A program made the translations under genes and the position numbers. From Sipunculus nudus (lineage: Eukaryota > Annelida > Sipuncula > Golfingiida > Sipunculidae), in contig CM049310.1 of NCBI GenBank assembly GCA_026874595.1, positions 4,214,001-4,278,000 of the forward strand: 64,000 bases of DNA, given 5' to 3'. The stretch's first letter is position 1. Every line of letters starts with the position of its first letter. Below are positions 27,601-42,600 of the stretch, piece after piece. The notes under the pieces are model-generated. The model was given only the letters and a program-made list of their open reading frames with translations. It did not search any database and was not told where the DNA came from.

Positions 27601-30600
27601 GGCAGCAGCGTGGGCGTCCAACTGAAACATAGTATCTGCAAAACTCTTTGGCAGATACAATGATTGTAGCTGGCACCACCAGACTTATATACAACGAAGA
27701 GATATATACATATGCCTAATGTCAGACTGATATGTCAAACCCCTCCTGTGAAATAAGCAGGGACATACACTGTGCATAAATTATTGTATGTGGCGCCACC
27801 AGTCTTGTACACTATAAAGCTACCCGATATGTATAAACATACCCAATTTTAGGCTGATGTATCAAATTCCTCTGTAGAAATAAGGAGGCGCATACACTGC
27901 AAAAGTCAATGTAGGTGGCACCACCTGTCTTGTAAATGAGAATACCATCATAGACGCATAGACAGGTATCAGTCCAATACATCAAACTTCCCCAGAGTTT
28001 GATGCACTGGGCTGACAAGGCTTAGGTGAGTTAGGCAGTTGCCCCCGAGTGACCTGTGACAAATTGCTGCCTCAAGCTACTGCACTGAGTGAACTCTTGA
28101 CCTGCACCTGGCTAGACTGAGTGAACTTTTGACCTGTACCTGGCTGCACTGAGTGAACTCTTGACCTGTTGCATAATCTGACACAGTTGGCAGTCTGCCA
28201 AAGCTATAAATAGATTCAGGCTGAACTTTGGTGCCAAATATGATTCAGTGAGCAGTCTGCCATAGCTATAAATAGAATGCAGATACTGCACTGAGTGAAC
28301 TCTTGATCTATACCTGGCTGCACTTCTTCCAATCCTGGCACTGTGCCAAAACTATTTATAGAGCTGACATCATCTTGGCTAATGGCCAACATCAAGGCAC
28401 TGACAATCTGCCAATGGTAAACCACGTGCTGCCATCTGTACACAAAAGTGGTCCCTACTTGAAATAACTTTGAAATTTATTTTCCCAAAACAAAATGCTT
28501 TTAAGCTGACTTTTTATAAAAAAGAAATCAGGAATATATGTCAAATTATTAAGGATGCATACTGAGTGCAAAATTAAAATAGAGATATATATCATTGATG
28601 ACACATTTTTGAATTAAGTTGAGTAGGGATACCAATAATTTATAATCCACATACAGTTGTCTTTATATAGCCACAGAGAGCTGAATATCCATGATTGTAA
28701 CATTGCCTGGTATGATGTATAACTTAAAACATAAATCTAAATTTTTTAAAAGCTTTTAAAAAAACTTTCTTGTCAATATTAACCAAAGATAACCTGAAAT
28801 CTAAATGTCTAAAGGCATGATGTAATAGATGCTGATAAACTGGTGCCGGGCCAGATGTAACAGCATAACACAGCTAACATATATGGTAAGATGACTCAAT
28901 TAAATCTCCATAATTCAGCCAAAAATAATTTATTTGGAACCATTTATGACAATTTTTATAAGAATTATTGTAGGGATTATTCTTGTAAAATATTTAACAA
29001 ACTGGCTTCAGTGGCATCAGTCGAAAAATGTTTTGCATGTTTATAACTATTATAGGAAGATACAGCAAACTGGCTAAGTTCAGCTCCCCATAACTCAGCC
29101 AAAAAGCACTGAACCAAAACCATTTTAACAAACTTGAATTATCAACATCTGAGGATAATTAATGTGTGAGATTTAAGAATTTGGCCCAGTGGTTTTTGAG
29201 AAGAAGATCTTTGTAGCCACTGAGCTAAAATGGGCTGTTATGGCATATGACTAAATTCAGCTTCCCATAACTTAGCCAAAAATCACTGAAAAGAGACCAT
29301 TTGAACAAACTTCAGAAAGCACTACCCTAGGACCATTTCTGTGCGATATTAAACATTTTGGCCATATGGTTTCAGAGAAGAAGTTTTTTGTAGCCCTCAA
29401 TGTGATAGAGGCACTAATGACCCCGTACAAAAAAGGCTGATGCAGGTGGCGCCACCAATACCTCTATTTCAGGTATGACCTATGTGACCAACATTGGCAT
29501 AAAATTTGGTGATGATAGCTCCAGCCGTTTCTGAGATTTAAATTTTAACATGCTTTTTTGCACAGTTAACAAAGTTCAACCTCCTGTAACTGGGCCAAAA
29601 ATCTCCAAACTGGAACCATTCGAACAAACTTGAGAAAGATTGTTCCAGAGATCATTTCTGTGAAATATTGGACAATTTGGCTGGACAGTTTCGGAGAAGA
29701 AGATTTTTAAAGCTTTTTTAGCTTTTTCCCTATAAAATCTAAGAAAATGCAGTTAGAAATAAAATAAACAAAATCCGATATAGTTTTTTGGATGATTGAT
29801 TATTTGCAAAAAAATTGGTGATGCTAGCTCCTGCCATTTTTGAGATAGCTATGGTTAACGTACAGACGACGCACAACGTACAACGCACGACGGACGCCGC
29901 CGCACCATCTCATAAGCTCACAGGTTCGCTAAAAAACAGATGAGTGGTTTTGATATAAGGGAGTTCTGAAGTTTGAAAACAGGTTTTTAATAAAAAATTG
30001 AGGTTTTTTCCTTAATTTCTCAATGGAACCAAGTCACAAAGACCCGGTTTTCAGCTTGGTGGGAGATCTTGGGGACATCTAACATTATGCTGAATTTTGG
30101 ATTCCTAGGTCTTAAGGTTTCAAAACGTGCCACATCTACAGACAGACGGACGGACAGATGGACGGACAACAGACCACGACTATAGCTCAGATGACTAAAG
30201 TCAGTTGAGCTAAAAAATCACAAAATGAACTTAGAATGCACCTAAACTTAATCAAGCGAGGATAACAATAAACTAGTGGCCCATGGGCCATGAAGCTCAG
30301 CTGAATTCAAGGAATGTTGAACAATGAGCAAAATGGCTGCCAGAGTGCTAAAAAATCATGAATTTTGTGAAGAGTCCTTAGAAATGTCAGGTTTATGAGA
30401 AAACTCTCCAAGACAGATTGACACACCAAAATGCACACCAATATCTTGAACCACTCCTAAGATATGAGCAATTTTCACCCAAAGCACATGTAGGCATGCA
30501 GATGGCACCACCAGTCTTGTGTACAAGACAGAGGAGTACAACATCTTTTAGTATGTACCAATTCAGGCCAATACAGCAAATCACACCTGAGAAAAGGGCA

Positions 30601-33600
30601 TTTATTTATTCTACAGAATTGGGAAAGTACGTGGCGCCAATTGTCTGGTTTATGAGAAAACTTTCCAAGATGGATGGACATGCCAAATTTCAGAGCAATA
30701 TCTTGAACCATTCCTGAGATATGAGCAATTTTCACCAAAAGCAAATATACTGATGGACGCCACACGAAAACGACTGCAGACAGCGCCATCCATCATGTCT
30801 ACGTGATGTAGGTGTTGAGGATCTATGAACATGTACAATTTTAACCAAATACATTGAAGAACCACTAAGACAAACAGATGGCAAATGCACAGATGGTCAT
30901 TATGCAAAAAGTATTGTAGGTGGCGCCACCATATATGAGATAGAGAGATCCAAGATCTATGCACATGCAAACATTCAGCACAATACATTGAGCCACTCTT
31001 GAGATATGGGCTGTCATCTAAAAGACACCAAGATTTGTACTGCACAGAAAGGACTGCTGGTGGTGCCACCTGTCTTTGTTAGGCACAACAACATAGGTGA
31101 AGGAACAATATGCTGGGTTTCTGAAAGATTGGTCCAAGGGTCTTAGAGGAGTTCTCTGGAAACTGGAGTTTTTGTATCACATTTTTAATTATTCTGGGGG
31201 TATTTATGAGCCACATAGCTCGGAGGATATGGGTAACAGAGACTGTATTTCAGATTTCCAGAGAGACTTTTCATGGACCTCCTTTTATGTCTAGTTAGAA
31301 GATTCAAGGTCTAGCAGTTATGACTCGTGCCCTGCTAACAGATGACAGCTTCTTTGAAGGTATCAAAAATAGAAAATATACGTAAAAATTCGACAAAATC
31401 CATGTGGCACAGTTTGCAGGAACTGATGGAACACTCCATAATCAATATTCATGCAAAAAATCATGGTGATCAATGCAGTTCTTAATCAAACACTTGAGCT
31501 TTTGTATCTAATCTTTTATTATTCTGGAGGGTCCATAGCTCCATAGCTCAGTGAATATGGGTAACAGTGACCTAATTTCAGGTTTTCAAGAAGATATTTC
31601 ATGGACCGCTCAGGATGTCAAGGTTGAAGATTCCAGATCCAGCGGTTCGATTTGTGCTGTGTTGACAGATGACAGCATCTTTGAAAGTATCAAAAATAGA
31701 GAAAAAAATTCGTAAAATTAGAAAATGTACAGCTGGCTCTACCAGTTTGCAGGAAATGATGAAACACTCCATGATCAATATTAATGCAAAAATCATGGTG
31801 ATCAATGCAGTAGTTATTCAGATACTTGAGCTTTTGTATCTAATCTTTGATTATTCTGAAGGGTAATTATGAGCTCCATAGCTCAGAAAATATTGGTAAC
31901 TGAGACCTAATTTCAAGTTTCCAAGGAGATATTTCATGGACCTCTCAGGATGTCAAGTTTAAAGATTCCAGGTCCAGTTGTTACGATTTGTGCCCTGTTG
32001 ACAGATGACAGCTTCTTTGAAAGTATCAACAAGTGACCCAAGGGTCATGACGCTTAGCTGACTGGCAAGAGATTCCCAAAAGGAAATTTTATCATCTGAA
32101 TGGTAGTATATACCCATTCAACTGAAGCATCAAACAGATTAACCATCAGGCTAAGATTGTGTCTGTACTTATATATCTCAAAAATAGAGAAAAAATGCGT
32201 AAACTTATAAAAAAAATACAGGTGGCTCCACCAGTCTGCAGAAACTAATAAAAACACTTAATGGTCAATATCCATGCATATCCATGGTTGTCTCTGGATT
32301 AGTTGTTCAGATACTTCAGCTTTTGTATCAAATTTTCCATTATTCTGAGGGATACTTTGGAGTCCTATAGCTTGAATGATATGGGTAACAGAGCCCTAAT
32401 TTCAGGTTTCCACAGACATTTTTCATGGGCCTCCTCGCATGACAAGAATGAAGATTCTAGGTCCAGTTGTTACAATTTGTACCCTGTTGACAGATAACCA
32501 CATCTTTAAAGGTCTCAAAAATAGAGAAAATAATTCGTAAAAATTTGAAAAAAATAGAGGTGGCGCACCCAGTCTGCTGAAACTGATGGAACACGTCATG
32601 ATCAATATGTATGCCAAAAATCATGAGCATCAGTGTTGTAGTTATTGAGATACAGGGGTTTTTGTATCAAATTTTTCATTATTCTGGGGGGTATTTTGGA
32701 GCCATACAGTTTAATGGATATGGGTAACAGAGACCTAATTTCGGGGTTTCCGTGGAGATTTTTATGGGTCTCCCTGTGTGTAAAGAATGAAGATTCTAGG
32801 TCCAGTTGTTATGATTTGTGCCCTGTTAACAGATGTTCATATCTTTAAAGGTCTCAAAAATAGAGAAAAAAATTCGAAAAGCCTGAACAAATACATGTGG
32901 TGCCACCAGGCTGCAGAAACTGATGAAACACTCCATGATCAATATCCATACAAACAATTATGGTGATCTCTGCATTAGTTGTTCAGATACTTCAGCTTTT
33001 GTATCAAATTTTCCATTATTCTGAGCTGTACTTTGGAGTACCATAGCTCAAAGGATAATTTCAGGTTTCCATGGAGACTTTTCATGGGTCTCCCTGTGTT
33101 AAGAATGAAGATTCTAGGTCCAGTTGTTACAATTTGAACCCTGTTGACAGATAACTACATCCTTAAAGGTCTCAAAAATAGAGAAAAAGAATTGTAAAAA
33201 TTTGAAAATACAGGTGGTGCCACCAGTCTGCAGAAATTGATGAAACATCTCATGATCAATATGTATGCCAAAAATCATGACCATCAGTGATGTAGTTAAT
33301 GAGATATTGAAGTTTTTTAATGAAATTTTTCACTATTCTGGAGGGTACTTTGGGGCCCCATAACTCGAAGGATATTGGTAACAGAGACCTAATTTCTGGT
33401 TTCCATGGAGACTTTTCATAGGCCTCTCAGAATGTCAAGAATGAAGATTCTAGGTCCAGTCTTAAGGATTTGTGCCCTGTTAACAGATGTCCTCATTTTT
33501 AAAGGTCTCAAAAATAGAGAAGAAAATTGGTAAAAAATAAAAAAAATAGAGGTGGCGCACCCAGGCTGCAGAAACTGATGAAACACTCCATGATCAATAT

Positions 33601-36600
33601 CCATACAAACAATTATGGTGATCTCTGCATTAGTTGTTCAGATACTTCAGCTTTTGTATCAAGTTTTCCATTATTCTGAGCTGTAATTTGGAGTGCCACA
33701 GCTCAAAGGATATGGGTAACAAAGACCTAATTTTAGATTTCCGTGGAGACTCTTCATGGGTCTCCCTTTGTGTCAAGAATGAAGATTCTAGGTCCAGTCG
33801 TTACAATTTGAACCCTGTTGACAGATAACTACATCCTTAAAGGTCTCAAAAATAGAGAAAACAATTCATAAAAAAATCAGAAAATGTGTGCCAAAAATCA
33901 GGACCATCAGTGATGTAGTTAATGAGATATTAAGTTTTTGTATGACATTTTTCACTGTTCTGGGGGGTACTTTGGGGCCCCATAGCTCAAAGGATATGGG
34001 TAACAGAGACCTAATTTCTGGTTGCCATGGAGACTTTTCATAGGTCTCTCAGAATGTTAAGAATGAAGATTCTAGGTCCAGTCTTTACGATTTGTGCCCT
34101 GTTAACAGATGTTCACATTTTTTAAAGGTCTCAAAAACAAAGAAAAAAATTCGTAAAAAATCGAAAAATACAGGTGGCAACACCAGTCTGCAGGAACTGA
34201 TGGAACATCTCATGACCAATATGTATGCCAAAAATCATGACTATCAGTGATGTAGTTAATGAGATATTGAAGTTTTTGTATGAAATTTTTCACAATTCAG
34301 GGGGGGGGGGGGTACTTTGGGGCCCTATAGCTCAAAGGATATGGTTAATAGAGACCTAATTCCAGGTTTCCAAGGAGATTTTCCATGGACCTCTCTGGAT
34401 GTAAAGTAAGAAGATTCCAGGTCCAGCGGTAACAATTTGTGCCTTGTTAATGGACAGACGGCCGGACGGACGACGGACAAAGAGTGATCACTATAGTTCA
34501 GATGACTTACAGTCAGCTGAGCTAAAAATAGAGAAAAAAATTTGTGACAAATTAGAAAAAGTACAGGTGGCGCCACCAGTTTGCAAGAACTGATGGAACA
34601 CTCCATGATCAATATTCATGCAAAAATCATGGTGGTCAAGGCAGTAGTTTAGCAGGTACTGAAGTTTTTGTATCAAATTTTTTATTATTCTGGGGGTACT
34701 TTTGAGACCCATAGCTCAGAAAATATGGGTAACAGAGACCTAATTTCAGGTTTCCATGGAGATTTTTCGTGGACTTCCCTTGACGTCAAGTAAGAAGATT
34801 TCAGGTCTAATGGCGGTTACAATTTGTGCCCTGTTAACGACCGGACGGACAGCCAGACAGCCAGACAGACGGACAACTGACGAAGAGTGATCACTATAGC
34901 TCAGATGACTTTCAGTCAGCTGAGCTAAAAATACCTGCCTTGTTAATTAGAAATGGATTTTAGTAACACTTTTAAGATACTTCATTGCATATAATTGTTG
35001 ACATTAGGTATAAGAATTCATAAATAAATCTCACAATCCATCAACCTGTGACCTTAACCTGTTCAGGTAAGGAGACCTTTAAAATATGCCTGCCAACTTA
35101 AGGAAAGATGCATTTGAGAGATGGGTGAGAATGTGAAATGTAAAAATTTTGTATGAATTAATACATAACAAGAACACGGCAAATGTGCATATTGCACATG
35201 TTGTGTATCTGGTGACCTCTGACCTCATTAAATGTGTGAATTTTGATGAGAATGTAATTCAGGTGAGAAACTTTATTGGTAAATATGTATACTGAGTTTC
35301 ATGAAAATCCATCATATTTTTGGTAAGTCAACCTGGTGCCACCAAAATTTGTGACCTCTGACCTAATTAAATTTGCATGGTTTTTACTGGAAATCAAAAT
35401 AAGGTGAGATTTTATATTGATTAATATTCCTACTGAGTTTGATCAAAATCAATCGTATTCCTCAGAAGTTATCTCAGTAGATCTCAGAAAAACTTTTTGA
35501 GATAGTGTCACAAACATTTTGTATAAAAAATTCGTAAAAAAATCAGCTAAAAAGGATAGATAATACACTTTGTACCTAAGTAACATAAAGAATTTGTAAT
35601 AGTCAATAATGGAAGAAGCCACATGAGGACATACATTCTTGTGTTTGTGTCCATGTGTGTCTGTGTGTTTTGGGAGCAGAACACTGTGAATTTGCATTGC
35701 CAGTGAAGCTTGTCTTCAAGCTAAGTGGCTGCACATAAGACTGGTGTATGACCAGCAATGTATACATTCTGTCCCCTTCTTCGTACATTCTTTATCATAC
35801 TACCATTGTGATGAATACAGTATTGAGTACGAAGGTTGAGAAAATCGATGCACAGGAAAAAGTCTGATATATTATTTGGTAACAGTTTGAACAAGGTTAA
35901 CAGAGAAAATTCATATTGGATATTATGAGGAATATAGAAATATGACATCATCGTGAGAAATTATGTCATAAATATCACAATATAAGTATGACATTAAGGT
36001 ACTATCACTCACATCACACATAACACAAACTATCTTGAACAATTTTCTTACCTTAGTCCCACTGGCCCCTGCCTTGTTCCAAATGTCAGCCACATCTTTA
36101 TTACTCAACAGTGTCTGTAAAAAGATGTATATGAATATACCAGTCTGGTTACTATATTTACATATTGCATTGGGAAAAAAAATGACTGGGATCTCACCTG
36201 CAGCATGCTTTGACATGAACTGGATTTCCATAAGCATTCATAAAATCATTAAGGTCACAATAATTTGCATATCAGTCACTCTTAAGACATATTATTACAT
36301 TAGGTGTATTCTTCTTGGTAGGAATTATATTTCAACCTATTGTACACATTTTATTTGTGTGATTCTGATGTTAGAAATAACTAATACAGCAGAACCTGTG
36401 GTGAGGGGACACCTGTGGGATATCACCAATTGAAATCAATTTTCAACATGAGAATTTTAATCCAAACACTGAAATTATGACCATATGTCTCAAATTTCGC
36501 AATGATTTTGTTAGATTTACATTGTCCTGACTAGGCCTCAAATCAGACCGACATTCAATATGGCGGAAATGCTGGGGTGATCAGGAGCATTTTGTAGCCT

Positions 36601-39600
36601 TAGGCAGCGCCAGCAAAAGCTACTCACAATCAAATTTAAACTATATAGGGTAATTCTGTGTGTTGAAAATACATCAACTTCAGTCTCAATATTTTAATGG
36701 AAATAATTTCAGCATGAGAATTTTATCCTAACACTGGATTATGAATGGATGTCTCAAATTTAGCAATGATTTTGTCAGATTTTAATTGCTATGACTCGGC
36801 CTCACATCAGGCGGACATTCAATATGGTGGAAACCCAGGGGTATTTTGCAGCGATTGGCAGCTGTCCCCTCATGGTAGGTCCTGCTATATAGCAGTTTTT
36901 GAGTATACATAGGTCTTGAATACTATGTTAAATATAAGATTTCATAACTCATGTATACTCATAACTCACTTCTCAAAAATAAACCCACAAAAAATAATAA
37001 AAGTAGCTATATTTTGGTATAAAAGGGTCATGTATCTGATTGCTAAATATAAAAGATCTCAAAACTCTTGTACCGGTATGCTCATAACCAAGACAATTAT
37101 GACCCAAACAAACAATTTGAGCATATTTATGAAAATCATATATTTTAGTCAAGTTGATGACAATTTATTTTAATTTATCACATTATGATAAATAATATTC
37201 CATGTGACTGGAGTTAACATTATCATTATTGTACCACATCTTAAAGTACTCCATTGACTGCAGACAGATAACTTACAGCCCCTCCTGGACAGCAGAAGAC
37301 CTTGACACAGCCTGTGGGAGAGCTTAACACATGCTTCACAGGAGCCACCTCCCAGTCATGACAAGTATCTGTTATTTCTTTAATCTGGAATAGAGTATTT
37401 TTTATAAACCCCCATGGTATGGAAAATATTTTAATCTGAGCATACAAATGGAGCAATTTAAGCACTTTTTCACTTAAAATTTGAATTAATGCTGACAATT
37501 CACAGAATACTATGTATAAAATATATGGCTTAGGCCACAGACAAAAAATTTATGCAAGCAGGTGGATTTTGTTTCTCTTTTTTTTTTTACACAGAACTTG
37601 CCAACAAAATACAAAATTAGCTTTAAATCTTAAAATAATGGACATGATCAACACAATATTTAGCCAATTGATACCTTTTATCATTCTTGTAAGGAATTTT
37701 TGCAATACCACAAATTAGCAACTTTTCCAAACACTTAGCAATTATGTGCAGAAAAAACTAGATGTGTCGGAATGACACAAATGCCCCCGCCTGGGGCAAA
37801 TTAGAAACATTTGTTAAGTTTTGTAAAATTTTTTAAGTTCAGGAGGTGTCCTATGGTCAAAAGTAGGTCAACGGGGACGAAACACAAACTCGATCTGTAA
37901 CTGGTCATTATCTGCCTTCACATAAAAAATCAGGGTGGTATCTGCAGGCATTGCGGAAAAAAGTCCGTACATATACATTTGTTATGAATTTCTATTTTTC
38001 ATGAAACTTTCTATGTTCAGGAGCAGTCGATTGGTCAAAAGTAGGTCAACTGGGACAAAACAGGAACTTGATCTGTAACTGGTCATTATCTGCCCAGACA
38101 CCAAAATTCAGGCCCGTATCTGCAGTCATTGCGAAAAAAAGTCTGTACATGTGCACTTGTCATGAAAATTTATATTTTTTTATGAAATTTTCCATCTTAG
38201 GGCACCGTCAAACGGTCAAAAGTAGGTCAACTGGGTCAAAACGTGAACTCCATCTGTAACTGGTCATTATCTGCCCACACACCAAAAATCAAGCTAATAT
38301 CTGCAGGCATTGCGAAAAAAAGTCCGTACATGTGTATTTGTCATGAAAATTTCTATTTTTCATGAAATTTTCTATGTTCAGGAGCCGTAAAACGGTCAAA
38401 AATAGATCAACTGGGACAAAACATGAACTCGATCTGTAACTGGTCATTATCTGCCCACACACCAAAAATCAGGCCAATATCTGCAGGCATTGCAAAAAAA
38501 AAGTCAGTACATGTGTATTTGTAAATTTTCTATGTTCAGGAGCCAGAAAACGGTCAAAAGTAGGTCAACTGGGACGAAACGCAAACTTGATCTGTAACTG
38601 GTCAATATCTGCCCACACACCATAAATCAGGCCAATATCTGCAGGCATTGCAAAAAAAAAGTCAGTACATGTGTATTTGTCATGAAAATTTCTATTTTTC
38701 ATGAAATTTTCTAAGTTAAGGAGCTGTAAAATGGTCAAAAGTAGGTCAACAGGGACAAAACGCGAACTCAATCTGTAACTGGTTATTATCTGCCCACACA
38801 CCAAAAATCAGGCCAATATCTGCAGGCATTTCGAAAAAAAGTCTGTACATGTGTATTTGTCATGAAAATTTCTATTTTTCATGAAATTTTCTATGTTCAG
38901 GAGCCATAAAACGGTCAAAAGTAGGTCAACCGGGACAAAACGTGAACTCGATCTGTAACTTTTCATTATTTGCCCACACACCAAAAATCAGGCCAATATC
39001 TGCAGGCATTGCGAAAAAAAAGTCCGTACAACTGTTTGATTTCGGAATGATGGAAGGACGGAATGAGGGACATGGGTAAAACTATATACCCCGGCCACTT
39101 TATGGCAGGGGCATAAAAATTGATCAATGAAAAGCGGGAATGGCAAATCTGTAGAACAATTATTTTGTTTTGTATGGCCCTATGTTAATTACTTATTCTC
39201 TGTATGAGCATCAGAACAGCAAATATTTTTGCAGTCTCTTGCACCTTTTCTTTGTCAAGGTTTTGTTTGGCGGGGAAGTTGAGGCAGTTTCAGCTTAATG
39301 GTACTGGTAACCTCTTCTCCCTATAATCAAGGCTCTGGCACCTACTCTCCACTTGCTTTTTCAGCCTCATGTACCTACTGTTTCATGAATTATGAAACTT
39401 AGGCAACTGAACCAATCAGATGGTTTGCATACACTTCCTTTATGCACCAGTAAAAACAGTTCTGTTGTTATTTGAGAATAACAGTCTCTTAATGTTAGAA
39501 TGACATCAAGAGTCTGACCACCAAATAAAGGCTTGTACACCAACGCAGTTTCTGGTGTATGTGTAAACGTATGTGATATATATAGGAATGTGTAAGGCTG

Positions 39601-42600
39601 TGACTCCTGTGTACTCTTTATTTCCATCGTGTTTGCTGTTACGATTTCAGCCCCATTATGTAAGGAATTCTCATAATTCATTAAATAAATTTTCATAATT
39701 CATTGTTTTATCATGTTTGATAATTGTAAAACAAAAATAACAGATAATCAATTATTAATCAATATTATTTTTTTAAGTAAAGCTTCATTATTTCATGTAC
39801 ATGTATCTATTTTTAATATTTAAAGGACCCATGCCATTGTGGCAGCACTGCCCTCTTTCATATTTCCAAATCCCATTGCCCTTCAGCACTACACACCAGC
39901 AGATGACAGTTATCATCACCTTTAATCATAATTTTTAGAACAGTGATCATATTTGTGACTCATCATTAGTAATCCTTACTTTTGTCCTGCCTTTCTTGTG
40001 TCTGGCAGAGTTTTTTAATTTTTTCTCAAACATGTTACTTCTTTGGATTTGTTTAATCACTTGATCAGTTATATGAAAATGCATTCAATTTAACTAACTA
40101 TAAAGGAAACTAAGATGGCTTTATTTTTGCAGGTGCAAAAGCAGACATATGTCTCACCTCACGGGCCATTCTATATTTGAGGGGAGAAACATGCACCTTC
40201 TCAAAAGTTACGACTTTTCGGAAAATATATAAATGTGCAGATTTGACCATGAAGATCAAGATCATACTACTCAGAGAGCATGGTAGAAAGAATTGATGTT
40301 TAATTTGAAGAATAAATCTTCAGTACTTCAAAACATATGGGGGTCACAATGATGACAGAATGGCACAGATTAGGCATTTAATTATCTGTATATTTAGCTT
40401 TGTATATTTTTAATTGATATGTGGCATTGGATTATATAATACATATGTAGTTTTAAAAATATATATTATATATATATGTGCATAGCTTTAACTATATGGC
40501 AATATAACTGTATACTGTATATATAGTCTTATATATATAAATATATATTTCATCTGATTATATATATCATTTATATGTATTTTTTTTATCTTTTATTTAA
40601 GTGTCATCCTAGTAAATTGACTAGACAATTGTTAACGTTAAATAACATTGTCAAACAGTAAAATAACATTAAAAGTATAACTGGAACTTGGTCTAGAATT
40701 ACAGGATATGGATCACATTATATGATTATAGTTTATAAATTGTAATTTAAATATTTTAAAATTCTTTCACTGTCTTTAATAAATATATTTTCTTTAGTTT
40801 CTTCTCTCTCCGCTTGCTCTTCATACTGGCCGTCGAGTATCTGCACACACGTTTATGACCAATCAAATATGTTATACGTAACAGTTATTCTCCCTTATGA
40901 CCTGAAATAGATAAAACGTTGACCAACAAGTCTTTAACACGAATAGACATACACGAACAAAAGTATTCATGCGATCATTAATAAATGTGACTGTCATTAT
41001 TATCCCGTTAATTTCATGACGAGCTTGGACTGACAATCCTTTATCACATCTGGGCTTAGATAAATCAACACATATTGTTGCTCATGAGTTTACAATTCTT
41101 TTCTGGGTTCGTTGGGACGGGGATTTAAAAAGAAGTCGCATTAACATTTGTGATATGAATCCCGACCTGTGTCAGATCCGTCCTGTTCTCATTTGCTCTG
41201 CTGACAACATGGCCGCCTTAAAGTACGCAGTAAATGCTATTTATTTTTGGCTGAACTCGTCAACTGAAACTTTTATTTTAAAATTGTATTTTCCTCAAAT
41301 TTATAATTTTTATAATTATAAATTAGTCTTAAGGTGAAAACATGCTCATTGTCATTGTTATCAGAGATGGCAGTCTCGCGCTTAACCTCAACTCCCCATT
41401 ATGGCCCACAGATGTCCATCCACTGGATGATATCAGGAGAATCATCTAACTAAGGCCACAGAGTAAATTCAGCAAAAATGTCCAGTTTCAGCACACCAGT
41501 TTTCTATCTTATGCCGCGTCTTCAGATAAAGAATCTAGGGTAAGTCCAATGGTTATGATTTGTGCCCTGCTTTGGTATCAGAGTTTCACAGCTTGGAGAA
41601 TATGGGAAACAGAGACCTCGTTTCAGGTTTCGAAGGAGACTTCTCATGGACCTGCCTGGATGTCAAATTGGAAGATTCTAGGTCCAACAGTTATGATTTG
41701 TGCCCTGCTTTGGTATCAAATTTTCAATAATTCTGGGTGCTGGGGGTAATTATAAGCCAAATAGCTCAGAGAATATGGGTAACAGAGACTTAATTTAGGG
41801 TTTCCAAGAAAATTTTTCATGGATGTCCCTGGATGTCAAGTTAGAAGATTATAGGACCAATGGTTTAGATTTATTTCCTGTTAACCGCATCTTTAAAGGT
41901 TTCATAAATAGAGAAAAAAATGTGTTAAAATTTGAAAAAAAAAAAATCCAGGTGGGGCCACCAGTCTGCAGGAACTGACAAAATACTCCTTGATCAATAT
42001 GCAAGCAAAGAATCATGGTGATCAATGCATTAGTTGTTCATATACTGGAGCTTTTGTATCAAATTTTTAATGATTCTAGGGGGTACTTCTGAGCCCCATA
42101 GCTCTGAGGATATGAGTAACAGAGACCTAATTTCAGGTTTCCAAGGATATCTTCCATGGACCTCCCTGCATGTCAAGTTAGAAAATTATAGCTGTAGGGG
42201 TTACGATTTGTGCATGGTTAACAGACGGACAGACAGACACACTGACAAATAATTATCGCTATAGCTCAGATGACTTTCAGTCAGCTGAGCTAACAATGTT
42301 TCCCTAGAGAGGGGGAGACATGATGACCAATCATTGATATAACTGATTAACTGGCAAAAACAGGAAGGGAGAACAAAGTGGCTGTACAATTCAAAATGCT
42401 GCCAGAACCTTGGCCTGGGCATCCTGGGTGAACGACCTACCTTCATTCCAAACCTTGTGTCAGGCTTATCACTGCCATACCAGTCCATGGCCTGCTGGTA
42501 GGAGAGTCGGGGGAATGGCAGATCTATTTTGCCATTTTCTTCTGGCCAGCTCTCCAGGATAATGTGTTCCACCAACTGTTTGATATCTTCTTGTGTCACA

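Larger units (their letters stand above)
25029..30215 (+). mobile_element. HINE element, family 1, split by a family 2 insertion
   Basis: The 5' end CAAGTGACCCATGGGTCAC is a perfect 16-base palindrome after CAA. The body matches the 22715-24619 element: G-tracts, AAAAAACGTGCCATGG near 26316 and AGGAATATTTATGGTAAATA near 26599. It stops at about 26626 and resumes at about 29935 with CAGATGAGTGGTTTTGATAT, continuing to a GACG run and the 3' hairpin at 30180-30215. A local duplication of TAGGGTAGGGCCAATGAGAA (25876 and 26051) is present. Confidence 0.85.

Noticed and set aside
42201-42440. Extension of the AspRS frame beyond exon 9
   Set aside because: Homology stops at RFGMK, directly followed by GTAGGT. 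The remainder reads through intron into a HINE 3' end.
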